Both the position numbers and the translations under genes were made by a program. 64,000 bases of DNA from Falsochrobactrum ovis (lineage in GTDB: Bacteria; Pseudomonadota; Alphaproteobacteria; Rhizobiales; Rhizobiaceae): positions 62,001 through 126,000 of the forward strand of contig NZ_QLMK01000006.1 in the NCBI RefSeq assembly GCF_003259955.1, given 5' to 3'. The number at the start of each line of letters is the position of its first letter. Position 1 is the first letter of the stretch. Below the pieces are notes generated by a model that did not search any database, was not told where the DNA came from, and was given only the letters and a program-made list of their open reading frames with translations. Shown piece by piece: positions 38,112 to 48,047 of this stretch.

Positions 38112-38582
38112 TTATTCGATGACGACGAGCGGTTCGCCGAACTCCACTGGCTGAGCGTCGGCCACCATAATGGCTTTCACCGTACCCGCGCGCGGTGCGG
38201 GAATAGCATTCATGGTTTTCATCGCTTCAATGATCAGAAGCGTCTGACCTTCTTTTACCTCAGTGCCAACTTCAATGAAATTGCGCGCACCCGGCGCGGG
38301 TGCAAGATAAGCGGTGCCAACCATAGGGGAGGGAACAGCGTTCTTCGCAACATCTGCTTTACTGGCTTCTGCAGCCGGAGCAGGGGCGGGGGCAGCAGCA
38401 GCTGGCGCTAGAGGTGCGGCGGCTGGCATGACCGTGGCAGCCGCCTGAACCTTAACCTTGCGCGATACGCGAATGCGCAAATCTCCATGCTCAACTTCAA
38501 TATCAGTGAGATCGGTTTCGTTGAGAATATCCGCCAAGCCGCGGATGGTTTCCTTATCGATGACAGAGTTTTTATTGGACAT
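38112..38582 (-). CDS. accB: Acetyl-CoA carboxylase biotin carboxyl carrier protein
   Basis: A 156-residue protein. An N-terminal domain is followed by an Ala/Pro-rich linker (about residues 50-80) and the biotinyl domain, with the biotin-accepting lysine in EAMKTMN near residue 120. It swings the carboxybiotin between AccC and the carboxyltransferase. It is 12 bp from aroQ, so they are in one operon. Confidence 0.96.
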   Translation of the reverse strand: MSNKNSVIDKETIRGLADILNETDLTDIEVEHGDLRIRVSRKVKVQAAATVMPAAAPLAPAAAAPAPAPAAEASKADVAKNAVPSPMVGTAYLAPAPGARNFIEVGTEVKEGQTLLIIEAMKTMNAIPAPRAGTVKAIMVADAQPVEFGEPLVVIE

Positions 38583-38594
38583 ATCAGGCCCCTT

Positions 38595-39056
38595 TTAAGC
38601 TTGCCCGTTGTTTTCTTCTTGTTTGGCAATTGCCGCGAGAGCGCGCAGGCCGAGCAGGTATCCTTCCGTGCCAAAACCGCAGATTACGCCTGTGGCGACT
38701 GCGGAGACATAGGAATGATGCCGGAACGCTTCACGCGCATGAATATTTGAAAGATGCACTTCTACTACAGTAACTTTAGCCGCGCGGATAGCATCATGGA
38801 TCGCCACCGAAGTATGGCTATATGCGGCTGGATTGATCAACACATAGGCATTGAGACTACCTGCTTCCTGTATCCAGCTCACCAATTCGCCTTCATGATT
38901 GCTTTGACGAAACTCGATGGACAGGCCCAGACGTTCAGCTTCGCTTTTACAGCTCGCTTCAATGTCTTCGAGCGCCGCGCTGCCATATATTCCAGGCTCA
39001 CGCTTCCCAAGAAGATTAAGATTGGGGCCATTCAAAACAAAAACTGTCTTTACCAT
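38595..39056 (-). CDS. aroQ: Type II 3-dehydroquinate dehydratase
   Basis: A 153-residue enzyme. It shows [19 protein letters not shown] (active-site Tyr/Arg), [16 protein letters not shown], and the [17 protein letters not shown] segment with [18 protein letters not shown] (catalytic His). It converts 3-dehydroquinate to 3-dehydroshikimate. An upstream frame opens at 39113, but ATG 39056 gives the family start [10 protein letters not shown]. It heads aroQ-accB-accC-aat. Confidence 0.95.
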   Translation of the reverse strand: MVKTVFVLNGPNLNLLGKREPGIYGSAALEDIEASCKSEAERLGLSIEFRQSNHEGELVSWIQEAGSLNAYVLINPAAYSHTSVAIHDAIRAAKVTVVEVHLSNIHAREAFRHHSYVSAVATGVICGFGTEGYLLGLRALAAIAKQEENNGQA

Positions 39057-39288
39057 AATCTGTTCACAATCGATGACGGACTTGATGAAAGTCGAATGCA
39101 CTTCGCTTTCCATATAGAAGCACTGAATGCAAGTCTAAACCCTCTAATTCATAGCTTATGTTCAATCACAAGGGTTCTTAGCCGGTTTCCCTAACCTTTG
39201 GGAGGTCGCCTGAAAGATAAGGCCAGTTATTTCGATCGCTAAAAATCGAATATAAAGTCTCTCAAATAATTATATTAGAACCTTGCAT

Positions 39289-40092
39289 TCAATTTTTTGC
39301 TTCTGCTCGTAAAGTCGCGATTCTGTCAATCAATTCAGCCGCTCCAACAGCGCCCGGAATGAGTTCACTACCGATGATATAAGAAGGGGTACCGGTGATG
39401 TTAAGCTGACTTGCAAGTTGGTATGTGTTTTCAAAGGCACTACGGATTACCGGATCTTGCATCTTATCGCGGAGCTGCTTTTCATCTGCACCCAATGCCA
39501 CGGCATCAGCAATAGCGGAAGCCTCTGTTGCGCGTTCAGATTTGCTTAAAAGAAGATCATGAAACTCTGCATATTTTTCAGGCATCATCGATTTAAATGC
39601 CTGCGCAACCAGATGTGAGCGCATTGAATCAGGTCCCAAAATCGGAAATTCTTTCATGACAAAGCGAACGTTAGGATCGTTCTTCAAAATCGCTTGCATG
39701 TCGGGTAGGGCGCGCTTGCAGTACCCGCAATTATAATCAAAAAACTCGATGACGGTCACATCTGCGTCAGGATTACCGAAAACAACGTCATGCTCGGGAT
39801 CGTAAAGCCTATCTTTGTTGGAAGCGATAATGTCAGCAATGTGAGCTTTCTCAGCCTCAGCCTGTTTAATCTCCAGCGCATGCTGCGCCTCGGCGATGAT
39901 CTCTGGATTTTTTATAAGATAGTCACGGACAGTTTTCTCAATTGCGTCTCGCGACACGGAATCAGACATCGCCACTCTACTACGCTCGGCTGAGCTAGTG
40001 TTCGAGTGTGTGGCTCCGGCCTGATAGCCCAATAGTAACGAGCCGGCACCAATAAAAGCAGTCGCCACGGATGCTGAAATGATTTTTTTCAT
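39289..40092 (-). CDS. DsbA/thioredoxin-fold secreted disulfide oxidoreductase
   Basis: A 267-residue protein with a signal peptide, a helical N-terminal extension (residues about 45-100, ending YDPEHDVVFGNP) and a DsbA-family domain with the CGYC active site near residue 120 (VIEFFDYNCGYCKRALPDM) and the cis-proline loop ITGTPSYIIG. It probably oxidises or isomerises disulfides in periplasmic proteins; the cysteine-paired X proteins and DUF2155 nearby are possible clients, which is speculation. ATG 40092 is preferred over 40125. Confidence 0.87.
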   Translation of the reverse strand: MKKIISASVATAFIGAGSLLLGYQAGATHSNTSSAERSRVAMSDSVSRDAIEKTVRDYLIKNPEIIAEAQHALEIKQAEAEKAHIADIIASNKDRLYDPEHDVVFGNPDADVTVIEFFDYNCGYCKRALPDMQAILKNDPNVRFVMKEFPILGPDSMRSHLVAQAFKSMMPEKYAEFHDLLLSKSERATEASAIADAVALGADEKQLRDKMQDPVIRSAFENTYQLASQLNITGTPSYIIGSELIPGAVGAAELIDRIATLRAEAKN

Positions 40093-40141
40093 AAGTTCAC
40101 TTTCTAGGATAAAAAACACGCACAATTAGGCAGTTAATATA

Positions 40142-41545
40142 TCATTTTTGGGATTTTGTGTTGATAATATCCTGAGCACGTACCCAATCAGGCGAACCTG
40201 ACTTCATTTGCTTTTGTGCCCGGATGGCGAAAATTTTCGCTTGTTGAAGACGACCTGAATAATAGTGCATATCTGCGGTTGCGAGATCTGCGCGCGCAAT
40301 ATCACCCGATTGACCATAGGCTTGCGCGAGATAGCCATAGCCGCCTGGAAATTCCGGATCGGACGCGATACCAGCTTTAATTTCCTTGATCGCAGTCGGC
40401 ATATTAGCCTTGGTTCCGGTCAGCATTAATGCGCGACCCTGGCTCATCCGAAGTAGTGGTGATTTGCGCGGATCAAGAGAAACGGCCCTTTGAAAAGCTT
40501 TTGCCGCCTGTGCAGGGTCATTTGCTTTAATAAGGACGTCTCCGCGTAATTCATGCAAATACGGGTTTTTCGGCTGTTCTTTTAAAAGTGCATCGACTTT
40601 TGGCAGCGCCGAACGGGGCGAGCCATTAAGATAGGTCGTAATGGCACTTCCATAGCGAGCGGGGAAACCGCTTGGGCTATTTCGAGACATCCGTTGCAGT
40701 GCTCCCATATTGCCAGAATAAGCAGCAATTTTAGCGCGCACCATGTCATGGCGCGCTTGCAAGGCTGGTGGGTCTTTTTTATTAAAGTTCGGGCTTTTCT
40801 TGGCCAATTCTTCAAGATTTGCGATACGTTCACGCGGGAGCGGGTGGCTGACCCGATATTGGTCAATTTGTGTGCCCGAAAGAGACAGCGCTGAGGCAAA
40901 GCGAGCAAATGTGTCAAGCATTCCCTTGGCGGATTGGCCAGTTGCATTGAGATAATTAACGGCCAAACGGTCTGCCGTCATTTCTTCCGTGCGTTGATAA
41001 TTAAGCAAGCCGCGCATAGCAAATTCCGAACTGCCCATGGCGATTCCGCCGCCAGCGCCTGCAGCAGCGCCACTACCAGCAGCTGCGCCTGCCACACCTG
41101 CACCAATGCCCAGAACAGCTCCAAGAACAGCCATGGTACGGGCACGGCTAAGCTGCTCGCGAAGCCGATGTTGATGACCGCCGGCAAGGTGGGCTGCTTC
41201 GTGGGCAATAACACCGATGATTTCATTTGGCGTTTCCGCCTGCATCAAAGCACCCGTATTGATGAAAATGCGACGACCATCAACGAACGCATTGAAGCTG
41301 GATGAGTTGACCAGAATGACCCGTACACCGCGCGTACTCAGGCCAGCTGCTTTCAAGATCGGCGTTGCATAATCTGAAACCAATGCTTCGATTTCGGCAT
41401 CTCGAACAATGGGCACACTGCGCGATTGCGCGTCGGCCGGCAGAACATTGCTGGTCGCAATAGCGACCGCAGCAAAAACCGTTAGGGCCTTGCGTAAAAC
41501 CCTGCCGGATAAAAATCTTCCGACCGTATTCGTTTTAGTTAGCAT
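40142..41545 (-). CDS. M48 family metalloprotease with TPR repeats (BepA-like)
   Basis: A 467-residue protein. A signal peptide ends near PADAQS; the zinc metalloprotease domain has HEAAHLAGGHQ (HExxH) and the third-ligand helix EEMTADRLAVNYL; a glycine/alanine-rich stretch between them looks membrane-associated. The C-terminal half holds TPR-type repeats (for example PAQAAKAFQRAVSLDP). BepA-type proteases check outer-membrane protein assembly, and that role is inferred. ATG 41545 is preferred over 41605, since the upstream 20 residues are not signal-like. Confidence 0.87.
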   Translation of the reverse strand: MLTKTNTVGRFLSGRVLRKALTVFAAVAIATSNVLPADAQSRSVPIVRDAEIEALVSDYATPILKAAGLSTRGVRVILVNSSSFNAFVDGRRIFINTGALMQAETPNEIIGVIAHEAAHLAGGHQHRLREQLSRARTMAVLGAVLGIGAGVAGAAAGSGAAAGAGGGIAMGSSEFAMRGLLNYQRTEEMTADRLAVNYLNATGQSAKGMLDTFARFASALSLSGTQIDQYRVSHPLPRERIANLEELAKKSPNFNKKDPPALQARHDMVRAKIAAYSGNMGALQRMSRNSPSGFPARYGSAITTYLNGSPRSALPKVDALLKEQPKNPYLHELRGDVLIKANDPAQAAKAFQRAVSLDPRKSPLLRMSQGRALMLTGTKANMPTAIKEIKAGIASDPEFPGGYGYLAQAYGQSGDIARADLATADMHYYSGRLQQAKIFAIRAQKQMKSGSPDWVRAQDIINTKSQK

Positions 41546-41702
41546 CCTATTGTTCCCATCATTGTGCCTATGAGTATCATTCTTATACCCTGCACATCGA
41601 TTCATCGATAGAGCTGCACCTTTCTCAGTTTCGCTGTTGCTTTAGCAATCCGGCGATTATAGGGCGGGTATAGGTGACGCCTTAAACAGTTTGGAGACCG
41701 TC

Positions 41703-42860
41703 TTGAATATTCTGTCCAATCGCAGCGCAGTCGAACCATTCCACGCGATGGATGTGCTTGCCGAAGCCAATCGCCTTCGCGCCGCAGGCCATCCGGTTAT
41801 TTCAATGGCTGTAGGTCAGCCAGCAGATCCCGCGCCCGCTCCAGTGCTTCAAGCAGCAGAGCGTGCGCTTAAAGATGGCCGTATAGGTTATACTAATGCG
41901 CTAGGCTTAAGTGAACTGCGCGAAGTCATCGCCGGTCACTATGCTGATTATTATGGCGTCAATATCTCTCCTGAACGCGTGGCGGTAACAACCGGGTCTT
42001 CGGCCGCATTTAACCTTGCTTTTCTGATTTATTTTGATCCCGGCGATCGTGTTGCTATCACCCGTCCGGGATATCCGGCCTATCGCAGCATATTAAGCGC
42101 ACTTGGTCTTGAGGTCGTCGAGATCCCAACCGATCGGGACGGAAAGTTTTCAGCGTCGGCGCTGGCTGAAGCTCATGCACAGGTACCGTTGAAAGGAATC
42201 CTCTTCGCAAGTCCTGCCAATCCGACCGGTGCCGTTATCAACAAAGCAGATCAACAGGCCATTATTGAGACAGCGCATTCGCTCGGTATTCGGGTGATCT
42301 CAGACGAAATTTACCACCGGCTTTCTTATGAGATGGAAGATCTCACCGCTTTGCAAATCTCTGATAATGTAACCGTTATTAATTCATTTTCGAAATATTA
42401 TTGCATGACGGGATGGCGAATCGGTTGGATGGTGCTCCCTAAAAGTGATGTGCGCGCAGTTGAACGGGTCGGACAAAGCCTTTACATCTCAGCGCCCGAA
42501 TTATCACAGCGCGCTGCTATTGAAGCCTTTACTGCGACGGCAGAATTGGAGAAAGTCAAAGATCGTTATCGGCAGAACCGCGCGCTCTTGATGGAACGAC
42601 TTCCCAAGATGGGACTTAAATTGGCTGCGCCTATGGATGGCGCCTTTTATGCCTATTGTGACGTTTCCCGTTTTACCAATGACAGCATGGAATTTGCTCG
42701 TCGGATGATCACAGATATCCACATTGCTGCTACACCGGGTAAGGATTTTGACCCTATCGATGGACACCGTACCATGCGGTTTTCATATGCTGGAAGCATT
42801 GATGAAATGCAGGAAGCTCTTCGCCGATTGGAGCAATGGCTTCCGCAGCAGCAGGCGTAA
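41703..42860 (+). CDS. PLP-dependent class I aminotransferase
   Basis: A 385-residue fold-type I enzyme. Seen are SMAVGQPADPAPAPV, TTGSSAAFNLAF, ASPANPTGAVI, and the PLP lysine in NSFSKYYCMTGWRIGW near residue 233. The substrate is not clear; aspartate or aromatic aminotransferase-like enzymes are the closest kind. TTG 41703 is 7 bases after GGAG and is preferred to TTG 41691. It diverges from the M48 protease gene. Confidence 0.86.
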   Translation: MNILSNRSAVEPFHAMDVLAEANRLRAAGHPVISMAVGQPADPAPAPVLQAAERALKDGRIGYTNALGLSELREVIAGHYADYYGVNISPERVAVTTGSSAAFNLAFLIYFDPGDRVAITRPGYPAYRSILSALGLEVVEIPTDRDGKFSASALAEAHAQVPLKGILFASPANPTGAVINKADQQAIIETAHSLGIRVISDEIYHRLSYEMEDLTALQISDNVTVINSFSKYYCMTGWRIGWMVLPKSDVRAVERVGQSLYISAPELSQRAAIEAFTATAELEKVKDRYRQNRALLMERLPKMGLKLAAPMDGAFYAYCDVSRFTNDSMEFARRMITDIHIAATPGKDFDPIDGHRTMRFSYAGSIDEMQEALRRLEQWLPQQQA

Positions 42861-42883
42861 TCTAATAACTTCGGTAAATATTA

Positions 42884-42911
42884 AGAAAACCGGCTGTTAG
42901 GCCGGTTTTCT
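42884..42911. terminator. Bidirectional terminator between the aminotransferase gene and rne
   Basis: AGAAAACCGGC pairs perfectly with GCCGGTTTTCT over 11 bp around TGTTAG, with A- and T-rich sides that serve both convergent genes. Confidence 0.85.
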
Positions 42912-42930
42912 GCTGTTTATTATAAGGCTC

Positions 42931-45837
42931 TTAAAAGAAACCTTTTTTCTGCCACCAACCGGTGCGCTTTGGCTTTTCTTCCTCGCCTTCGCTGGAGGTT
43001 TCTACCAATTCAGCAGGCTTCTCTTTCTCCAAAACTGAAGCTTTTTCACTTGATACGGGTTTAGCCTCTTCATCTATAGAGCTATCCGTAGCATCAGCTT
43101 CCGTCACCACGGCAGCTTTACGGGTGCGACGCGTGGGGCGAGCAGGCTGTTCGTCATCCAGTGCCGCAGCCGCTTCCGCCACCACTTCAGTCTCGCTCGG
43201 CTTTTTACGCGTACGTGTTTTGCGTACGGGTTTCACCGGCTCCTCGGCGCTTTCTGGTTCAACCGCATCAGTTTCCGATGCTGTCTTATCTTCCACACTA
43301 GCCGCCGCCTCGGTTTTCGCGGTGCGCCGCGTACGAGGTTTCCGCACCGGAGCGGCGGGTTTTACATCAGCCTCCACCGCAGCAGAAGTATCCGCCGCCT
43401 CAGTCACATCTGCTTTGGCATCTGTGTCCGCATCCGTAGATGGTTCAGCTTGCTCGCTGGGTTGCGTTTCGATTTCAATGCGAACCGGCTCGACTGTTTC
43501 TATCGTGTGAATTGTCGCCGATTGTTCCTGAACAGGAGTTTCGGGTTTCTCTGCTTCAACGGGCCAAACAGGAATATAGCCAACTGGCTCCGCATCAGGG
43601 ACTCTTTGCATTCTAGCATCGTCATCGCGACGATTTTTTCTGCCGCCACGGCGACCCCGACGACGTTTCCGGCGTCTTTCTTCCTCGTTCTGATTGCTGG
43701 ATGTTGCGCCAATATTGGTTTCTTCATCCGTTTCGTCAGAATCTCCATTCTCAGAATCTGTCTGTTCTGACTGATCGGCAGTCTCATGGTCACGCCCACC
43801 ACGGCGACGACGGCGACGACGGCGCTTACGGTCATTCTCGTCGTTTTCCTTATCTGCCGTTTCACCGACAGATGCTGCGTCATCTTCTGCGTTGAAATCA
43901 TCATCGATTGGAATATCCGGATCGTTCAGATCTTCTTCGCTATCGATTGGCTGGACCGGCCTATGCGTGATTGGGCGCGTGGATGGACCTGCTTTGTCAA
44001 TTGCAAATTGTTGATGACCAACGCTTTCATCCGCATTGATGCTGATGGCTGCGCCGAAGCGACCTTCGAGATCCGCAAGCAACTGACGTTTGTGATTGAG
44101 TACGTATAAGGCTGATGTCGCTGGTGTGCGCACGACGATGTCATAGCCTGGATAGCGCAGGAGAAAATCTTCGATGCCGCGAATGATTTGCAACGCCATT
44201 GAGGAGTCTGACCGAATATGTCCTGCGCCACCGCAATGCGGGCAAATCTGCATAGTGCTTTCCAGCACCGATGCCCGAATCCGCTGACGCGACATTTCAA
44301 GAAGACCAAAATGCGAAATTCTGCCCACCTGAATGCGGGCACGGTCATCTTTGAGACATTCCTTAATCTTCTTTTCGACCGCGCGATTGTTGCGCTTTTC
44401 TTCCATGTCAATGAAATCGACAACAATCAGACCGGCCAAATCTCGCAGTCGCAATTGGCGTGCCACTTCTTCGGCTGCTTCCAGATTGGTTTGCAAAGCC
44501 GTGTCTTCAATCGAATGTTCACGTGTCGAGCGGCCAGAGTTCACATCAATCGCGACAAGAGCTTCTGTCTGATTTATGATCAGATAACCGCCGGATTTCA
44601 GCGTAACCTGCGGCTGTAACATTCGATCAAGCTGAGCTTCCAACCCATAACGGGTGAAAACAGGAACCGGGTCACGATAGGGCTGAACGACTTTGGCATG
44701 ACTGGGCATCAACATACGCATGAAGTCTTTTGCTTCACGATAGCCGTTTTCACCCGCGACCAGAATTTCTGAAATGTCGCGATTATACAGGTCGCGAATA
44801 GACCGCTTAATGAGGCTGCCTTCTTCATAAACAAGGGTAGGCGCAGTCGATTGCAAGGTCAGCGTGCGGACATTTTCCCACAGCCGCATCAAATATTCAT
44901 AGTCGCGCTTAACTTCAGCTTTGGTCCGATTGGCACCCGCTGTGCGCAAAATTACGCCCATGCCTTGCGGCACTTCGAGTTCTTTGACGATCTCTTTCAG
45001 GCGCTTGCGATCCTGAGGATTTGTGATCTTGCGAGAAATACCACCGCCGCGCGCTGTGTTTGGCATCAATACCGAATAGCGACCAGCAAGGGACAAATAA
45101 GTTGTTAGAGCCGCACCTTTATTGCCGCGCTCTTCCTTAACGACCTGCACCAGAATAATCTGGCGACGCTTGATAACTTCCTGAATATTATATTGGCGGC
45201 GATTGGTGCGGCGCGGCGTGGGCAGCTCTTCCAACGCGTCTTCGGAGCCGACCGATTCAACCAAATCATCTTCGCTGTCGCCATTATCGTCTGAATCATC
45301 ATCGTCGCCATTCTGGCTTTCAATCACTTCAGACACGACATCAGCATTTTGCAAAAGGCTGATGGCTGGCGTTCCAGGTACGTAATTTTCAAAGGCTGGC
45401 CCAACAGGTTCTGCGGGTGGAACAGATTTTTCCGAGCCATTAGCGTATGAATCCCCATTCTGCTCGTCGCGACGACCCCGGCGACGACCACGGCGCGGCC
45501 GCTCGCTCTTATTGTTACGGGGTTCATCATCATCGTCTTCCCCATTTGCTGCATTAGCTTCAGCTTCGAGCAGTGCAAGACGATCCGCTAGCGGGATTTG
45601 ATAATAGTCCGGATGAATTTCTGAGAAAGCGAGAAAACCGTGACGATTACCGCCATATTCGACGAAAGCGGCCTGAAGAGATGGCTCGACCCGCGTAACG
45701 CGTGCGAGATAGATGTTTCCCTTTAATTGTTTTTTATGTTCCGACTCAAAGTCAAATTCTTCAATCTTGTTACCGCGCGTAACGATGACGCGGGTTTCCT
45801 CCGGGTGGGAGGCATCGATAAGCATTTTGTTGGACAT
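42931..45837 (-). CDS. rne: Ribonuclease E
   Basis: A 968-residue endoribonuclease. The S1 domain at the N-terminus is split by a long acidic/arginine-rich insert (about residues 90-215) typical of alphaproteobacteria. The catalytic DNase I-like part has VAIDVNSG and LIVVDFIDMEEKRN with metal-binding Asp residues, and CPHCGGAGH is the zinc-link. The C-terminal third is disordered, with two arginine-rich patches (RKRRRRRRRRGG and RRRKRRRGRRGG) for RNA binding and Ala/Glu-rich repeats, ending in a short conserved WWQKKGFF tail. It initiates mRNA decay and processes rRNA, and forms the degradosome scaffold. Confidence 0.96.
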   Translation of the reverse strand: MSNKMLIDASHPEETRVIVTRGNKIEEFDFESEHKKQLKGNIYLARVTRVEPSLQAAFVEYGGNRHGFLAFSEIHPDYYQIPLADRLALLEAEANAANGEDDDDEPRNNKSERPRRGRRRGRRDEQNGDSYANGSEKSVPPAEPVGPAFENYVPGTPAISLLQNADVVSEVIESQNGDDDDSDDNGDSEDDLVESVGSEDALEELPTPRRTNRRQYNIQEVIKRRQIILVQVVKEERGNKGAALTTYLSLAGRYSVLMPNTARGGGISRKITNPQDRKRLKEIVKELEVPQGMGVILRTAGANRTKAEVKRDYEYLMRLWENVRTLTLQSTAPTLVYEEGSLIKRSIRDLYNRDISEILVAGENGYREAKDFMRMLMPSHAKVVQPYRDPVPVFTRYGLEAQLDRMLQPQVTLKSGGYLIINQTEALVAIDVNSGRSTREHSIEDTALQTNLEAAEEVARQLRLRDLAGLIVVDFIDMEEKRNNRAVEKKIKECLKDDRARIQVGRISHFGLLEMSRQRIRASVLESTMQICPHCGGAGHIRSDSSMALQIIRGIEDFLLRYPGYDIVVRTPATSALYVLNHKRQLLADLEGRFGAAISINADESVGHQQFAIDKAGPSTRPITHRPVQPIDSEEDLNDPDIPIDDDFNAEDDAASVGETADKENDENDRKRRRRRRRRGGRDHETADQSEQTDSENGDSDETDEETNIGATSSNQNEEERRRKRRRGRRGGRKNRRDDDARMQRVPDAEPVGYIPVWPVEAEKPETPVQEQSATIHTIETVEPVRIEIETQPSEQAEPSTDADTDAKADVTEAADTSAAVEADVKPAAPVRKPRTRRTAKTEAAASVEDKTASETDAVEPESAEEPVKPVRKTRTRKKPSETEVVAEAAAALDDEQPARPTRRTRKAAVVTEADATDSSIDEEAKPVSSEKASVLEKEKPAELVETSSEGEEEKPKRTGWWQKKGFF

Positions 45838-46540
45838 TAGTATCTTTCCTGCCGGAACCAGAACGCAAACCGCTAAGGCTCGATAAAGCCCCGTGGGCTG
45901 TCATCGTAACTGGGTTGCATCTGCCGGGTAATTTAAAGTTTGTCAGAACAAAGGCTAAGGACTTCGCGCGCGACGGCCTCGTGGCGATCACGGTCTTCAA
46001 GCTTGCGATGGTCGGTCTTAGTTGACCCATAGCTGTTCCGAACGAAACGACCTCGTAAATGACCCGAAAAAGCCGGGCCGACCTCTTTGCCCTTTTCGGG
46101 CGCTGGCGACAGCGCGTATTCATGCGCAGTCGGCCGATTAAAAAACGGAAGCGGCAGGGGCGCCGTATTCCGTCGAATTCTGTGTGGTTATCGGCATGGC
46201 GTTCTAAATTACGCCAAACTTTTGACAGCTAGTCCTTGCGGTATTCATGAAGAACCAGCAAATGATTCTGACTGCTATTCCGTAACCTAACTAAGCTTTT
46301 ATGGTGTCGCTTCATCTATGACAAGTATGAATATCATTTCATGCGTCGATAGCTTTTCGCTTAAAACTGCCTTACAAAGCGGTATTCTGCGCCAGATCAG
46401 CGCAAAAGCGAGGATTGGCGGACGCGCATTAACCGAAGTTTTATATGGATTGTCTATGCTTGGGCTTGGAAGAAGAGGATGAATTTGACCTATGGGCTGA
46501 TCCTAAACAGTTATTCCAACGAGATTTGACTGGGAATTTT
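45838..46540. promoter_or_regulatory. Long region upstream of rne; probable extended rne 5' leader
   Basis: About 700 bp separate the divergent rne and amidase genes. No supported gene lies here: the short frames lack ribosome sites and family signals. The half nearest rne is GC-rich with several inverted elements on the minus strand, for example CCCGAAAAGGGC near 46095 and the CGGCCCGGCTTTTTCGGG segment near 46065. In E. coli a structured rne 5' leader lets RNase E control its own mRNA; an equivalent here is likely but not shown. Confidence 0.45.
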
Positions 46541-47803
46541 ATGGATTATCCGACTGAAAATAATGAAATAAAATTCAACTTAAGAGTACAAATTCTGTTT
46601 ATTCTCACGCTTCTAGCATCATTTTTATCATTTTCAGGCGAAGCTAAAGCAGAAGGTGCTAATCCTTCATTATCCGCTTTCACCTATCGGATGGTGGGCG
46701 ATGATTTGCGTATGCGCGTGGTCATTATGTTCGATAATGAACCGACATTTTCGACATTACTGCTCGACAATCCCCACCGGCTGGTGCTGGACATGCCCGA
46801 AACACGGTTTGGATTTGACGAAAAAAGTCTTGCTCCACGAGGAATGATTTCGCGTGTTCGATATGGCCTGGTCGGGCCGAACCGTTCGAGGCTGATCTTG
46901 ACCTTTCGCGGTCCATTTAATGTCGAAACTATCCGCGTGACAAAAAATGAAGATGCCCCGGGCTACCAGCTAGTGGCCGATATCACCGCTACATCATCTG
47001 GTGAATTTGCCGCAAAAATTCAATCCCAACGCGATATAACAGGTTCGACTGAACGTGTGGCACCCCCGGTCGGAGTGAAAGCGGCTCTTGAACGCGATCC
47101 ATCGCGGCCGTTTACGGTTATGATCGATCCCGGCCACGGCGGCATTGATAGCGGGGCCGAAAGCATAAGCGGCTTAATGGAGAAGAATCTAACACTTGCG
47201 TTTAGCCTGGAATTACGTGATCGATTGGCCCAGGAAGATGGAATTCGGGTGTTGATGACGCGGGATAACGACACTTTTCTGCGGCTGTCTGAACGGGTGC
47301 GCTTAGCGCGCGAAGAGGAAGCGGATCTGTTTATTTCCATTCACGCGGATACGGTTAATCAGCACGATATTCGCGGGGCAACTGTTTACACTATTTCGGA
47401 TAAGGCTTCCGATGCGGTCGCACGGGCTATGGCTGAGCGTGAAAACAAGGCCGACAATGTTGCAGGCATTGTCGCAGAAGATTTTCCCGAGGTTGCGGAC
47501 ATCCTTCTGGATTTGACACGCCGCGAAACACATACATTTTCGCTTAGCTTTGCTGAAAAAGTAATTAGCCATCTTCGTGGAGAAATCAGCCTGATCAATA
47601 ATCCGCACCGTTTTGCGGGATTTCAGGTGTTGCGTGCGCCCGATGTACCATCGGTTCTGATCGAAATCGGCTATTTATCGAACGCGCAGGACGAAAAATT
47701 GCTAAGCGATCCGCAGTGGCGTTATAAATTGGCGGATCGAATTGCACTGGCGGTTAAGGCCTTTAAAGCTTTCAGACGTCCATCACATCTTTCGAAAGGT
47801 TAG
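46541..47803 (+). CDS. amiC: N-acetylmuramoyl-L-alanine amidase (AmiC type)
   Basis: A 420-residue periplasmic amidase. The signal peptide (ILFILTLLASFLSFSGEAKA) is followed by an AMIN domain (about 50-160, RLVLDMPETRFG) and the Amidase_3 domain from about residue 190: MIDPGHGGIDSGA and EKNLTLAF carry zinc ligands His and Glu, SIHAD the third ligand, and IEIGYLSN the catalytic Glu. It cuts septal peptidoglycan between muramic acid and the stem peptide. The frame opens at 46445, but ATG 46541 gives a proper signal peptide. PBP1A follows on the same strand. Confidence 0.93.
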   Translation: MDYPTENNEIKFNLRVQILFILTLLASFLSFSGEAKAEGANPSLSAFTYRMVGDDLRMRVVIMFDNEPTFSTLLLDNPHRLVLDMPETRFGFDEKSLAPRGMISRVRYGLVGPNRSRLILTFRGPFNVETIRVTKNEDAPGYQLVADITATSSGEFAAKIQSQRDITGSTERVAPPVGVKAALERDPSRPFTVMIDPGHGGIDSGAESISGLMEKNLTLAFSLELRDRLAQEDGIRVLMTRDNDTFLRLSERVRLAREEEADLFISIHADTVNQHDIRGATVYTISDKASDAVARAMAERENKADNVAGIVAEDFPEVADILLDLTRRETHTFSLSFAEKVISHLRGEISLINNPHRFAGFQVLRAPDVPSVLIEIGYLSNAQDEKLLSDPQWRYKLADRIALAVKAFKAFRRPSHLSKG

Positions 47804-48047
47804 CCCAATATTTTATTATTATGTTTGGGAGACAAATTATCAGATGCAGCCATGCAACAGTTTCAACGTTTTTTAGCACCCACTGCCCTTGAAATGGGTT
47901 AAACTGGTAAAAACACCGAAACGATCTTGCCTTTGACGTATTTGGTGGTCACTAAGCCACAAGGTGCCTAAGGGCATGATGGTACAATGGGCAGCTGCAA
48001 TAGCTAGCTGCGCTTAGGCGATAATCGGACGGCAGGAATCCGCATTC

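Noticed and set aside
42962-43510. Plus-strand frame of 182 codons opposite the rne C-terminal region
   Set aside because: It is Ser/Ala/Val low complexity caused by the repetitive Glu/Ala/Thr codons of rne, with no start signal or family match.
43780-43830. Trinucleotide-like repeat (CGACGG units) suggesting a microsatellite
   Set aside because: It encodes the arginine-rich RNA-binding patch of RNase E and needs no other explanation.
45770-46123. Minus-strand frame of 117 codons upstream of rne
   Set aside because: It overlaps the rne start, is rich in Arg and Pro, lacks a ribosome site and has no recognisable domain.
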